Assembly: GCF_018129965.1 (NCBI RefSeq)
Contig: NZ_JAFCKW010000010.1
Span: 62,001 to 126,000, forward strand
Length of the DNA: 64,000 nucleotides
DNA from: Bradyrhizobium diazoefficiens
Lineage (GTDB): Bacteria > Pseudomonadota > Alphaproteobacteria > Rhizobiales > Xanthobacteraceae
Direction: 5' to 3'
Shown: one piece after another, positions 38,608-48,370 of the stretch
Numbering within the stretch: position 1 is the stretch's first letter
Layout of the letters: every line of letters begins with the position of its first letter
Program-made: the position numbers and the translations under genes
The notes under the pieces: generated by a model
Told to the model about the DNA's origin: nothing
The model's input: only the letters and a program-made list of their open reading frames with translations
Database searches by the model: none

Positions 38608-39756
38608 ATGCTTGCGCGCGACGACCAGAATTCCCTGAAAACGACGCCCCTTCACGGGCTGCATGTCTCCCTCGGCGGCAAGATGGTGCCGTTCGCGGGC
38701 TATGACATGCCCGTGCAATATCCGGCCGGCGTCCTGAAGGAGCACCTTCATACCCGCTCCCAAGCCGGCCTGTTCGACGTCTCCCACATGGGCCAGATCG
38801 CGCTCCGGCCGAAGTCGGGCAAGGTTGAGGACGCCGCCCGCGCGCTGGAACGGCTGGTGCCGCAGGATATCATCGCGATTGCACCGGGACGGCAGCGCTA
38901 CGCCCAGTTCACCAATGCCGATGGCGGCATCCTCGATGATCTTATGGTCGCCAATTTCGGCGACCACCTGTTCCTGGTCGTCAACGCCGCCTGCAAGGCC
39001 GAGGACGAAGCGCATCTGCGCGCGAATCTCGCCGGCGACTGCATCATTGATTCGCTTTCCGACCGCGCGCTGATCGCGTTGCAGGGTCCGAAGGCGGAAT
39101 CGGTGCTGGCGAAATTATGTGCAGAAGCGCCCGCCATGAAGTTCATGGACGCCGGCCCGCACAAGGTCGCCGGCCTCGACTGTTTCGTCTCGCGCTCCGG
39201 CTACACCGGCGAGGACGGATTCGAGATTTCGGTGCCCTCCGCCGACGCCGAACGTCTCGCCAGGACGCTGCTCGAAAACCCTGATGTGATGCCGATCGGC
39301 TTGGGAGCTCGCGACAGCCTGCGGCTGGAAGCCGGGCTTTGTCTTTATGGCCACGACATCGACACCGAAACAACGCCGGTCGAAGCGGCGCTGGAATGGT
39401 CGGTGCAGAAGAGCCGCCGCAGCGGCGGCGCGCGCGCCGGCGGCTTTCCCGGCGCGGAAAAAATCCTCGCCCATTTCGACAACGGCGCATCCCGTCGCCG
39501 TGTCGGCCTGCTCGCACAGGGCCGCGCGCCGGTGCGCGAAGGCGCGCCGCTGTTTGCAGATGGCACAGGCAGCGAGCCGATCGGAAAGGTCACCTCGGGC
39601 GGTTTCGGCCCGAGCCTGAACGCCCCGGTTGCGATGGGCTACGTGCCCACGAGCCACAGCGCGCTCGGCACACATCTCTTCGCCGAGGTCCGCGGCCAGC
39701 GATTGCCGCTCACCGTCGCTGCCATGCCCTTCGTCAAGAACACCTACAAACGCTGA
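38608..39756 (+). CDS. gcvT: Glycine cleavage system aminomethyltransferase (T protein)
   Basis: 382 residues. It transfers the aminomethyl carbon from lipoyl-H protein to tetrahydrofolate. Seen: TTPLHGLHVSLGGKMVPFAGYDMPVQYPAGVLKEHLHTRSQAGLFDVSHMGQI, RQRYAQFTNADGGILDDLMV, FVSRSGYTGEDGFEISVPS and GLGARDSLRLEAGLCLYGHDID. The ATG at 38608 has GAGGG upstream; the longer frame runs into the riboswitch. First gene of gcvTHP. Confidence 0.96.
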   Translation: MLARDDQNSLKTTPLHGLHVSLGGKMVPFAGYDMPVQYPAGVLKEHLHTRSQAGLFDVSHMGQIALRPKSGKVEDAARALERLVPQDIIAIAPGRQRYAQFTNADGGILDDLMVANFGDHLFLVVNAACKAEDEAHLRANLAGDCIIDSLSDRALIALQGPKAESVLAKLCAEAPAMKFMDAGPHKVAGLDCFVSRSGYTGEDGFEISVPSADAERLARTLLENPDVMPIGLGARDSLRLEAGLCLYGHDIDTETTPVEAALEWSVQKSRRSGGARAGGFPGAEKILAHFDNGASRRRVGLLAQGRAPVREGAPLFADGTGSEPIGKVTSGGFGPSLNAPVAMGYVPTSHSALGTHLFAEVRGQRLPLTVAAMPFVKNTYKR

Positions 39757-39767
39757 GGACTGAAACA

Positions 39768-40136
39768 ATGACCACGACGCTGTACACCTCCGACCACGAA
39801 TGGCTCGCCATCGACGGCGATGTCGCCACGGTCGGGATCACCGACTACGCGCAGTCGCAGCTCGGCGACGTCGTTTTCGTCGAACTGCCCAAGGTCGGCC
39901 GCACGCTGAAGAAGACCGAAGCTGCCGCCGTGGTGGAATCCGTCAAGGCCGCCTCCGACGTCTACGCGCCGATCTCCGGCGAAGTGCTCGAGGTCAACGA
40001 CGCGCTCAGCGCCGAGCCCGCGCTGGTCAATTCCGATGCGCAAGACAAGGCCTGGTTCTTCAAGATCAGGATCGCCGACAGGAGCGAGCTCGGCGGCCTC
40101 ATGGATGAGGCCGCGTACAAGGCGCATACGGCGTGA
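39768..40136 (+). CDS. gcvH: Glycine cleavage system H protein
   Basis: 122 residues carrying the lipoyl arm. The lipoylated Lys is K60 in AAVVESVKAASDVYAP, and the N-terminus LYTSDHEWLAIDGDVATVGITDYAQSQLGDVVFVELP is canonical. 11 bases after gcvT with a GAGGACTGAAACA leader, so co-transcribed. Confidence 0.97.
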   Translation: MTTTLYTSDHEWLAIDGDVATVGITDYAQSQLGDVVFVELPKVGRTLKKTEAAAVVESVKAASDVYAPISGEVLEVNDALSAEPALVNSDAQDKAWFFKIRIADRSELGGLMDEAAYKAHTA

Positions 40137-40166
40137 GGATGACGAGAACGGCCGCTCGATACTCGG

Positions 40167-40268
40167 TGTCATCACCCGCGAAGGCGGGTGATCCAGTACG
40201 CCGTGGCTTCTCGGTTCAAGCACTACTGCCTGCGTTGACTGGATGCCCCGCCTTCGCGGGGCATGACA
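40167..40268. repeat. Intergenic palindromic repeat between gcvH and gcvP
   Basis: Inner-hairpin arms CACCCGCGAAGGCGGGTG and CCCCGCCTTCGCGGGG at the two ends, within longer arms GTGTCATCACCCGCGAAGGC and GCCTTCGCGGGGCATGACA. It lies inside the gcv operon, so it is transcribed and could attenuate or stabilise the message ahead of gcvP. Confidence 0.85.
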
Positions 40269-40296
40269 GCGACAGCGAATTCTGAAGCGAGGACCC

Positions 40297-43167
40297 ATGA
40301 TGACCGCGCAACGCAAATCCAACGGCGACACCACCACCTCCTTCGTCCGCCGCCATATCGGCCCCTCCGCACGCGATGTCACCGCGATGCTGGAGACCGT
40401 CGGCGCGAAAAGCGTGGACGCGCTGATGGCGGAGACGCTGCCGGCCTCGATCCGGCAAGCCGCGCCGCTCGATCTCGGCAAGCCGCTCAGCGAGACCGAG
40501 GCGATCGCGCATATGGGTGAGCTGGCGCGCCAGAACCAGATCTTCACCTCGCTGATTGGCCAAGGCTATTCCGGCACGATTCTGCCCGCGGTGATCCAGC
40601 GCAATATTCTGGAGAATCCGGCCTGGTACACGGCCTACACGCCCTACCAGCCCGAGATCAGCCAGGGCCGGCTGGAAGCGCTGCTCAACTTCCAGACCAT
40701 GATCTGCGACCTCACCGGGCTCGACGTCGCCAACGCCTCGCTGCTGGATGAGGCAACCGCCGCCGCCGAAGCCATGGCGCTCGCCGAGCGGCATTCGCAG
40801 GTCAAGGCCAAGGCCTTCTTCGTCGACAAGGACGTGCATCCGCAGACGCTGGCGGTGATGCGCACCCGCGCCGAGCCGCTGGGATGGAGCCTGATCGTCG
40901 GCGATCCCCTCGCCGATCTCGCCAAGGCCGAGGTGGTCGGCGCGCTGCTGCAATATCCTGGAAGCTCCGGCGCAGTGCGCGACCTCCGCCCCGCAATCGC
41001 GGCGCTGAAGGCCAAGGGTGCACTTGCGATCGTGGCCGCCGATCTGCTGGCGCTCACATTGATCGCCTCGCCCGGCGAACTCGGGGCCGACATTGCGATC
41101 GGGTCTGCGCAGCGCTTCGGCGTGCCGATGGGGTATGGCGGACCGCACGCGGCCTATATGGCGGTGCGCGATGCGCTGAAGCGTTCGCTGCCCGGCCGCA
41201 TCGTCGGCCTCTCCGTGGATTCCCGCGGTGCGCCCGCCTATCGCCTCGCGCTGCAGACCCGCGAACAGCACATCCGCCGCGAGAAGGCGACTTCCAACAT
41301 CTGCACCGCGCAGGTGCTGCTCGCCGTGATCGCCTCGATGTATGCGGTCTACCACGGCCCCGACGGGCTCTCGCAGATCGCACGCAGCGTGCATCGCCGC
41401 ACGGCCGTGCTTGCCGCAGGCCTTCGCAAGCTCGGATTTGCGCTGGAGTCGGAGAGCTTCTTCGACACGCTCAGCGTGGACGCCGGCACTGAGCGAGCCG
41501 AGATCGTCGCGCGCGCCGCGGCCGAAAAGATCAATCTCGGCGTCGGTGAGACGAACTTGCGCATTGCGCTGGACGAGACCACCACGCCCGCGACGGTCGA
41601 GGCGGTGTGGCGCGCCTTCGGCGGCACGCTTTCATATGCCGAGATCGACGCCACCACGCGCGAGGCCCTGCCGGAGGCGCTGAAGCGCACCACCGGTTTC
41701 CTCACCCATCCGGTGTTCCACGCGCATCGCTCGGAGACCGAGATGCTGCGCTATATGCGCAAGCTCAGCGACCGCGACCTCGCGCTCGACCGCGCGATGA
41801 TCCCGCTCGGCTCCTGCACGATGAAGCTGAACGCGACCACCGAAATGATGCCGCTGACCTGGCCGGAATTCGCGACGCTGCACCCGTTCGTCCCGCGCGA
41901 GCAGGCGCGCGGCTATCACGCGCTGTTCGCGCGGCTGGAGAAATGGCTGTGCGACATCACCGGCTATGACGCGATCTCGCTGCAGCCGAATTCGGGCGCG
42001 CAGGGCGAATATGCCGGGCTGCTCGCGATCCGCGGCTATCATGCGGCGCGGGGCGAGAGCCACCGCAGGATCTGCCTGATCCCCTCCTCCGCCCACGGCA
42101 CCAACCCGGCCTCCGCCGCGATGGCCGGCATGGACGTGGTGGTGATCGCCTGCAAGGTCAACGGCGACGTCGACGTCGATGATCTCCGCGCCAAGGCGGA
42201 GAAACATTCGGCCAATCTCGCCGCGGTCATGATCACCTATCCCTCGACCCATGGCGTGTTCGAGGAGCATATCCGCGAGATCTGCGAGATCGTCCACGGC
42301 CATGGCGGCCAGGTGTATCTGGACGGCGCCAACCTCAATGCGCAGGTCGGCCTCTCGCGGCCCGGCGATTACGGCGCCGATGTCAGCCATCTCAATCTGC
42401 ACAAGACGTTCTGCATCCCGCATGGCGGCGGCGGCCCCGGCATGGGCCCGATCGGCGTCAAAGCGCATCTTGCGCCGTTCCTGCCCGGTCATCCCGTGAC
42501 GAATGCCGACGCACCGGTCGGTCCGGTCTCGGCCGCGCCGTTCGGTTCGGCCTCGATCCTGACCATCTCCTACATCTACATCCTGATGATGGGCGGCGAA
42601 GGCTTGAAGCGCGCCACCGAGATCGCGATCCTCAACGCCAACTACATCGCAGCGCGCCTCGATCGGCACTTCCCGGTGCTCTACAGGAACGAGAAGGGCC
42701 GCGTCGCGCATGAGTGCATCGTCGATCCCCGCCCGCTGAAGACGACATCAGGCGTCACCGTGGACGACATCGCCAAGCGCCTGATCGACTACGGCTTCCA
42801 TGCGCCGACGATGAGCTTCCCGGTGCCGGGCACGCTGATGATCGAGCCGACCGAGTCGGAATCGAAGGCGGAGCTGGATCGCTTCTGCGACGCCATGATC
42901 GCGATCCGCAAGGAGATCGCCGAGGTCGAGACCGGCCGCTTCAAGATCGAAGCCTCGCCGCTGCGTCACGCCCCGCACACCGTGCACGACATCGCCGACG
43001 ACGACTGGAATCGCGCCTACCCTCGGAGCGAGGGCTGCTTCCCCGCGGGCACCTCGCGTACCGACAAATATTGGTCGCCCGTGGGCCGCGTCGACAACGT
43101 CTATGGCGACCGCAACCTGGTTTGCTCCTGCCCGCCAGTGAGCGATTACGCGGAAGCTGCGGAGTAG
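40297..43167 (+). CDS. gcvP: Glycine dehydrogenase (decarboxylating), P protein
   Basis: 956 residues, the fused long form. It decarboxylates glycine with pyridoxal phosphate and loads the aminomethyl group on GcvH. Start MMTAQRKSNGDTTTSFVRRHIGPSARDVTAML with GCGAGGACCC upstream. The N-half is catalytically silent; the C-half has SYHALFARLEKW-type region, SAHGTNPASAAMAGM and the PLP lysine K703 in HLNLHKTFCIPHGGGGPGMGP. C-terminal RTDKYWSPVGRVDNVYGDRNLVCSCPP is typical. Confidence 0.97.
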   Translation: MMTAQRKSNGDTTTSFVRRHIGPSARDVTAMLETVGAKSVDALMAETLPASIRQAAPLDLGKPLSETEAIAHMGELARQNQIFTSLIGQGYSGTILPAVIQRNILENPAWYTAYTPYQPEISQGRLEALLNFQTMICDLTGLDVANASLLDEATAAAEAMALAERHSQVKAKAFFVDKDVHPQTLAVMRTRAEPLGWSLIVGDPLADLAKAEVVGALLQYPGSSGAVRDLRPAIAALKAKGALAIVAADLLALTLIASPGELGADIAIGSAQRFGVPMGYGGPHAAYMAVRDALKRSLPGRIVGLSVDSRGAPAYRLALQTREQHIRREKATSNICTAQVLLAVIASMYAVYHGPDGLSQIARSVHRRTAVLAAGLRKLGFALESESFFDTLSVDAGTERAEIVARAAAEKINLGVGETNLRIALDETTTPATVEAVWRAFGGTLSYAEIDATTREALPEALKRTTGFLTHPVFHAHRSETEMLRYMRKLSDRDLALDRAMIPLGSCTMKLNATTEMMPLTWPEFATLHPFVPREQARGYHALFARLEKWLCDITGYDAISLQPNSGAQGEYAGLLAIRGYHAARGESHRRICLIPSSAHGTNPASAAMAGMDVVVIACKVNGDVDVDDLRAKAEKHSANLAAVMITYPSTHGVFEEHIREICEIVHGHGGQVYLDGANLNAQVGLSRPGDYGADVSHLNLHKTFCIPHGGGGPGMGPIGVKAHLAPFLPGHPVTNADAPVGPVSAAPFGSASILTISYIYILMMGGEGLKRATEIAILNANYIAARLDRHFPVLYRNEKGRVAHECIVDPRPLKTTSGVTVDDIAKRLIDYGFHAPTMSFPVPGTLMIEPTESESKAELDRFCDAMIAIRKEIAEVETGRFKIEASPLRHAPHTVHDIADDDWNRAYPRSEGCFPAGTSRTDKYWSPVGRVDNVYGDRNLVCSCPPVSDYAEAAE

Positions 43168-43172
43168 GATTT

Positions 43173-43281
43173 TTAGGGTGGGGCAGTCTCGCTGCTGTGC
43201 AAGGCGCAGTTGCGAGACGCAACCCACCACTTCACTTTTGCGGCGACGGACAGTGTGGGTTGCGTCTTCGGCTAACCCTGC
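43173..43281. repeat. Intergenic palindromic repeat after gcvP
   Basis: TAGGGTGGGGCAGTC and inner GAGACGCAACCCACC / GTGGGTTGCGTCTTC arms, ending GCTAACCCT. It marks the border between the core gcv operon and the lower-GC insert. Confidence 0.8.
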
Positions 43282-43296
43282 GGCGGTCTCTGAAAA

Positions 43297-43905
43297 TCAT
43301 TCGGCGCTGGGTTCGTCCTCTGGTGACCCGGCTTTTTTCTCGTCCACAGGCTCATTCATTGCTGCGGCTTGCCGTTCCAGCAACTCCAAAAAGTCGTGCT
43401 GATCGTCATTGTCTCCTACGGGCAGCGGGAGTTCGTGAACTCCAACTACTTTGAGACCAGCGCTTTCAGCCGTGTTCTTCAGAGGACCATCATTTGTATA
43501 CAGAACTTTCGCTCCAGCCACGCGCGCAATGGCTGCAATCTGTCGGTCGAATTTTATCTTTTGCCACGGCGCATCGACACCGCCCTTCTTATCGCCGGTA
43601 GCGAGAAAGGTTTTGTTCATCTCCGCTAACTCAATGGCGGCCCGCGTATCAAACGGTTCGATTTTGAAGACGGTCGTCTTTTGTAAGATGGCTAGATACC
43701 GAAGCCCCGCAGTCGAGATCGTAAGAACCTCGCTGACTACCGGAGTCGGAATGATAATAGTCTGCTTGGTCTTATGGAGGCTATGAACAAGCAGTTCCAT
43801 ACGTTCTTTGCAGCGCTCGACAGGCAGTCGCGTCGTCTGGTCAAGTGGTGGTCGCGCCTGATCCCACAACAACAATGTCAGCACGGCGCTGTCAAAAACC
43901 ACCAT
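43297..43905 (-). CDS. PIN-like domain protein, probable RNase, paired with upstream gene
   Basis: 202 residues, longer than VapC toxins (about 130). Acidic residues expected of a PIN nuclease are present: D5 (VVFDSAVLT), E59 (PTPVVSEVL), D120 (KIKFDRQIAAIA) and D139 (VLYTNDGPLKN), with the typical ILYTND..L signature. A charged C-terminal tail of about 50 residues (LELLERQAAAMNEPVDEKKAG...) follows. The ATG overlaps the stop of the 246-aa gene (TAATG), so they are co-translated. Codon use and GC content are lower than in neighbours, suggesting transfer. Confidence 0.8.
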   Translation of the reverse strand: MVVFDSAVLTLLLWDQARPPLDQTTRLPVERCKERMELLVHSLHKTKQTIIIPTPVVSEVLTISTAGLRYLAILQKTTVFKIEPFDTRAAIELAEMNKTFLATGDKKGGVDAPWQKIKFDRQIAAIARVAGAKVLYTNDGPLKNTAESAGLKVVGVHELPLPVGDNDDQHDFLELLERQAAAMNEPVDEKKAGSPEDEPSAE

Positions 43906-44645
43906 TAATCGGACTCGCTATCTCCGTGCCTCAAAGCATCCAGAGCAGTAAGTGGATCATCAGGCCAAACAGCGTTCACTGCTTTGAGAGAACCAACAAC
44001 GGACATCAAATCATCTGCGCCAAGAGGCTCAAAACCATGAACGGTGAAACGATCCATGCTCCATTCACCATCTTCGTCTCGGCTCCACCTACCCTGTCCG
44101 AGCAAACGGATCGGTTCAAATAGGAGCTTACTAATCTCCTTGGCCAAGGCTCGTTTGGCGTAGATGTGAGTCAGGACTTTTTCAGGAGTTTCCAACTGAA
44201 GAAGTACAGAATCACTCTTGCCGCCGATGCTGATAAGCCTGCCGTCCAAGCTGCCGGGCTGCTGTATGCCCGTAATTGCCTGTGGTACTGGCGAACGAAT
44301 GCCTGGGAACGGGATTACCTCAGCGGCCCCCTCAAGAAACACAGCATCGCCACCGTCCTCCCGAAGCATGCTGTTGATCTTGCGATAAGCCCGTCTCACA
44401 TCCAGAGGAGCAATCCCGGCGCGTATCTGCGCCGCTCGCGTTTGGATCTGCGGAACAGCTTCTTCATCAACTTTAAAAACCGGAGAAGTGCTAGCGCTCA
44501 CGACCTGAGTAAGGTGGAAGTGCTGGGGCGAACCCAACATCGTCATCAACTCTTTGATGTACTCCATCAAGCGATCAAGAGGCATCGTCTCGGCGGTATA
44601 GGCGCCGTCGATCTTCCACCTGAACTCTCGATACTTCACCATCAC
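43905..44645 (-). CDS. Conserved protein of unknown function, partner of the PIN gene
   Basis: 246 residues beginning MMVKYREFRWKIDGAYTAETMPLDRLMEYIKELMTMLGSPQHFHLTQVV. No known domain is recognised with certainty; there are no membrane segments or signal peptide. The middle contains REDGGDAVFLEGAAEVIPFPG and GSLDGRLISIGGKSDSVLLQLETPEKVLTHIYAKRALAKEISKLLFEPIRLLGQGRWSRDEDGEWSMDRFTVHGFEPL, resembling a small beta-barrel. From memory a family of this shape accompanies PIN proteins in other proteobacteria, so the two may form an antitoxin-toxin or nuclease-partner pair; this is inference. Confidence 0.75.
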   Translation of the reverse strand: MMVKYREFRWKIDGAYTAETMPLDRLMEYIKELMTMLGSPQHFHLTQVVSASTSPVFKVDEEAVPQIQTRAAQIRAGIAPLDVRRAYRKINSMLREDGGDAVFLEGAAEVIPFPGIRSPVPQAITGIQQPGSLDGRLISIGGKSDSVLLQLETPEKVLTHIYAKRALAKEISKLLFEPIRLLGQGRWSRDEDGEWSMDRFTVHGFEPLGADDLMSVVGSLKAVNAVWPDDPLTALDALRHGDSESD

Positions 44646-44998
44646 TGCAGCCCTTCGAGAGATAAGTCCCGATAGGTAAAACTCCCAAGCCCTATACCAC
44701 GAATTAGACGCGCGCTGCGAGCCTCAATGCCCACTCCTGGCGCCCGAGTCCAACTTGCCAAAGTATCAATTCAGATGCTGCGGCTAACATGGTGGTACAC
44801 AGGGTTAATTCCGCGTTAAGAGTGCAAAAACATCTCTGAACGGCCTTGGTGTGTACGCACCCAACATATTCGCCAATTCGGCGCTATGGCTTTTGTCGGA
44901 AGCGGCCGCCCCACCCCAAAACGAAACGGGCCCCGAAGACGTCGGCAACTCAACGTCCTCAGCGCCCGCTCCTCGCGAAAAACTCTTCGCCCCAGGGT
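44646..44998. other. Gene-free stretch between the PIN pair and recA
   Basis: 353 bases without a supported gene. The part up to about 44850 has the lower GC of the adjacent insert and must hold the promoter of the 246-aa/PIN pair. Near 44935-44965 the minus strand has GAGGACGT/ACGTCTTC followed by GTTTCGTTTT, a weak candidate recA terminator. Confidence 0.5.
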
Positions 44999-46087
<1,089 letters not shown>

Positions 46088-46179
46088 GGGTCGTGCTCCT
46101 TATGACGAGGATTCGCTAGAGGGACAAACGGCTGGCGCGGCGGGTCGTCGACAAAAACAATGTACCCTATTTGTTCCGA

Positions 46180-46194
46180 GTTCGCAATATGTTC
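46180..46194. promoter_or_regulatory. LexA SOS box of recA (GTTC-N7-GTTC)
   Basis: GTTCGCAATATGTTC on the plus strand is the direct-repeat LexA site of alphaproteobacteria. An extra GTTC at 46173 gives a third partial copy. On the minus strand it precedes GGTACATTG, a possible -10, ahead of recA. Confidence 0.85.
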
Positions 46195-46456
46195 TTTTGC
46201 TGCGCTGTGCCTTCCGGAACTTGGCGGCGATGCTCTTGAAGCGATGGCCAAAAACGACAGCGGCGAGGCCCGCAGGCTGGAGAAGCGCGGGTAAGGCCGC
46301 CTCTCCCGGCGACCTCTTTCATTCGATCGAGGTGCGGCAGAGGCTGACCTGCATCAAGGACCCGCGGCGAGGTGCCGTCATAATTCCGCAATCCTGTGGT
46401 ACCGAGCCCGTCCGGCCTTGATCGGAACGGTGCCGCAACTCCTGGGGATTTCGGCC
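46195..46456. other. Intergenic region upstream of the 55-aa ORF
   Basis: About 260 bases. An open plus-strand frame reads MLLKRWPKTTAARPAGWRSAGKAASPGDLFHS but has no start signal and no recognised family. No RNA gene was seen. It probably contains only the promoter of the small ORF at 46457. Confidence 0.4.
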
Positions 46457-46624
46457 ATGACGGAAAACACGCTTCACCACACCAACGGGCGCAACCACCT
46501 GCTCGCAGCCGCGCACGAGGAGTTCGTGAAATTCGAACGGAAGGAAATCGAGTTCCGCAAGAAAGACCGCGAGGAGCGCGCCGCCGAACTCCACCTGCCC
46601 CTCGACGCGATTAATGTCCATTAG
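46457..46624 (+). CDS. Small hypothetical protein, 55 aa
   Basis: MTENTLHHTNGRNHLLAAAHEEFVKFERKEIEFRKKDREERAAELHLPLDAINVH. Highly charged, probably helical, no membrane segment. A CTGGGGATT stretch stands about 14 bases before the ATG, so the ribosome site is weak. It is short and isolated; the coding call rests on codon use and the strongly patterned helix. Confidence 0.5.
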   Translation: MTENTLHHTNGRNHLLAAAHEEFVKFERKEIEFRKKDREERAAELHLPLDAINVH

Positions 46625-46725
46625 GGCCTCCGGGGACCGGCATCGAAGCCGATGACGGAAAAGGTATTTAGATACCTCGTTTAAGTCATTGACCGCGCAG
46701 CACATCCCTCCGGCGACCTACTGTG

Positions 46726-47004
46726 CATGGGGTTGTTTTCGATTTTTGCTGTGAGGCCGCGCAGGTGCGCCTCGTCTGGCAAGCACGCACCTCTGTTCGC
46801 GGCGCCTCTCTCAGTGCCGGCAGGGGCGATGCCAATCTGCCCGGAGCGCGGTTTGCGGCGCGGAGTGGTCCAGGTTCGATCTGCGGGGCTGTCAGGCTGT
46901 CGTAAGCAGAGCCGTCTAGGGTCATCTGGCTATGGTGTTGCAGCCCAGCACCTCAGCCTCCAATGAGCTTCTTACCCGCTTGGTTTTATCCAAGCGGGTT
47001 TTTT
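46726..47004 (+). ncRNA. Candidate structured small RNA ending in an intrinsic terminator
   Basis: No protein gene on the plus strand explains the strong terminator at 46975-47004. Upstream lies a dense set of hairpins: a long stem 46753-46809 (outer GAGGCCGCG with CGCGGCGCCTC, inner AGGTGCG with CGCACCT), then GGCAG...CTGCC (46820-46842) and CTCA...TGAG just before the terminator. The 5' end and promoter are not defined. It does not match 6S, tmRNA, RNase P or SRP RNA as far as can be told by eye. The alternative is a long leaderless read-through from the 55-aa ORF. Confidence 0.45.
46975..47004 (+). terminator. Strong rho-independent terminator, plus strand
   Basis: Perfect 9-bp stem CCCGCTTGG / CCAAGCGGG with a TTTTAT loop and six T residues after it. 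It points to the right; the minus-strand gene that ends beside it (47004) has no T-tract on its own strand, so the terminator serves a plus-strand transcript. Confidence 0.92.
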
Positions 47005-47261
47005 CATGCCTGCCGGCCGGCGCCCTCGCCGCTTTCCTCCCGCGTCAGCCGCAGCGCGAAGGCGCGGATCGCGGGCGCCGCCAGCAGCACGATGGGCAGC
47101 ATCGCGGCCCACGCGATCAGCCACGACGTCATCCAGTGCTTGAGGAAGATCATCGCACCGCCGGCAGGCAGGCTGGCGATGCCCGCCGCGATCAGCGAGG
47201 TCAGGCCGGACTGGATGACTCCGAAGACGAAATGACTGAAGCGGCGGGGAATGCCGAGCAT
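47004..47261 (-). CDS. DUF2798 family small membrane protein
   Basis: 85 residues: MLGIPRRFSHFVFGVIQSGLTSLIAAGIASLPAGGAMIFLKHWMTSWLIAWAAMLPIVLLAAPAIRAFALRLT. Two hydrophobic helices and the RFSHFVFGVIQSGLTSLIAAGIA motif identify DUF2798. AAGGA stands 7 bases before the ATG at 47261. Function unknown. Confidence 0.85.
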   Translation of the reverse strand: MLGIPRRFSHFVFGVIQSGLTSLIAAGIASLPAGGAMIFLKHWMTSWLIAWAAMLPIVLLAAPAIRAFALRLTREESGEGAGRQA

Positions 47262-47483
47262 GGCGCATCCTTGTTGCGGACCTCCGGGGCAAAGCAAGCC
47301 ATATGCCGCCCTCGTCCGGTAGGCATTCTAACCTTTCGCAATCCGATTTCGGATGTTTCGGACCGCGCGCGTTTTCCAGATTTCGACGCACTCTCCATCT
47401 TCTCCCGTCAGATTTTACTTGTCGCGGGAATATTGGAACGCCCAACATGTTGACGATGATGGGAAGTAAATCGTGGAGGGACC

Positions 47484-47714
47484 ATGAATCACAGGGGCGT
47501 CGAGTTCACCGTCGCCAAGACGGCCACACCGGGCATCTGGCAATGGCAGTTCCGCATCGGTGAAGAGACGAGGACAGGCAAGACCGAGACGAAGATCGAC
47601 CTGCTGGCGATCCGGCGGGTGCAGTTGCGCATCGATCGGGAGTTGAAGGCCATCGGAAGACGGCTTGACCCCGTCGTTCGCGATCGCGGCGCCGTGGCGG
47701 GGAAAAGCGCCTAG
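47484..47714 (+). CDS. Hypothetical protein, 76 aa
   Basis: MNHRGVEFTVAKTATPGIWQWQFRIGEETRTGKTETKIDLLAIRRVQLRIDRELKAI... with a GGAGGGACC ribosome site directly before the ATG. It looks like a beta-hairpin followed by a basic helix; short proteins with the VAPGIWQWQFRIG pattern recur in Bradyrhizobium. No function assigned. Its last four bases overlap the convergent gene at 47711. Confidence 0.75.
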   Translation: MNHRGVEFTVAKTATPGIWQWQFRIGEETRTGKTETKIDLLAIRRVQLRIDRELKAIGRRLDPVVRDRGAVAGKSA

Positions 47715-47965
47715 TCCGCGCTGGGCAGCCGGCGCATGGTGAATTCGATGTCGCCGCCGGGCAGTTCGCGCCAAGTCTCGACCGCGCTCATATAGCCCTC
47801 CTTCGGATAGCGGGAAAAGAACGCCCGTGCCCTCTCCCGCGCCGCCGCGCGCGGCAGGGTGAACGTCTCGCGCAGATAGCCGTCGCCGCGGACGTCCGCC
47901 GGCTTGCCAGCCACTTTGCGCCGGCGCGCCATCCGCTCGGCGAGATCCCGCGGACGATCGGCCAT
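47711..47965 (-). CDS. Hypothetical protein, 84 aa
   Basis: MADRPRDLAERMARRRKVAGKPADVRGDGYLRETFTLPRAAARERARAFFSRYPKEGYMSAVETWRELPGGDIEFTMRRLPSAD. Basic N-terminal helix, then a small alpha/beta segment; no known domain and no signal peptide. Convergent four-base overlap with the 76-aa gene. Confidence 0.65.
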   Translation of the reverse strand: MADRPRDLAERMARRRKVAGKPADVRGDGYLRETFTLPRAAARERARAFFSRYPKEGYMSAVETWRELPGGDIEFTMRRLPSAD

Positions 47966-48070
47966 CTCATACCTCCGCTACGCAATACCCGTTCGACAAT
48001 GTAGGGAGCGGAGCGAACGAAGAGGAGTCCTAAGCCGGAGGCGTCAGCCGCCATCGGTCGGACGAGACGA

Positions 48071-48370
48071 TCAATTGGGGGTCGTGGAAGACTTCTTCTT
48101 CGGCGCGCTGGTTGCGGCCGACGCCTTCGGAGCTGCCGACGGCTTCGGCGGATCGGAGCGCATGCCGCCCCAGGGATCGTTGGATGCCTTGGAGTCCGGA
48201 ATCTTCTTCAGCGTTTCCTTGTAGGCCCTCTCACGCTCGGCTTCCGCGGCCTTCTCCTCGGGGGTCTTGCCCGGACCCTCCTGCAGCAAATTCAGATTGG
48301 GCATTTGCGCATAGGCCGGTGCCGCCAGCACGGCGAGCGACACCGCCGCGATACGGAAAAGCTTCATCAT
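48071..48370 (-). CDS. Small exported protein with DPWGGMR motif
   Basis: 99 residues: signal peptide MMKLFRIAAVSLAVLAAPAYA, then QMPNLNLLQEGPGKTPEEKAAEAERERAYKETLKKIPDSKASNDPWGGMRSDPP and a Ser/Ala/Pro/Lys-rich tail. The segment AYKETLKKIP..K...DPWGGMR is shared with the protein at 49764-49994, so the two are paralogues. Periplasmic, function unknown. Confidence 0.78.
   Translation of the reverse strand: MMKLFRIAAVSLAVLAAPAYAQMPNLNLLQEGPGKTPEEKAAEAERERAYKETLKKIPDSKASNDPWGGMRSDPPKPSAAPKASAATSAPKKKSSTTPN

Noticed and set aside
46860..46885. GGTTCGATC resembling a tRNA T-arm
   Set aside because: The flanking bases do not form a 5-bp T stem, and no acceptor stem or anticodon arm could be built around it.
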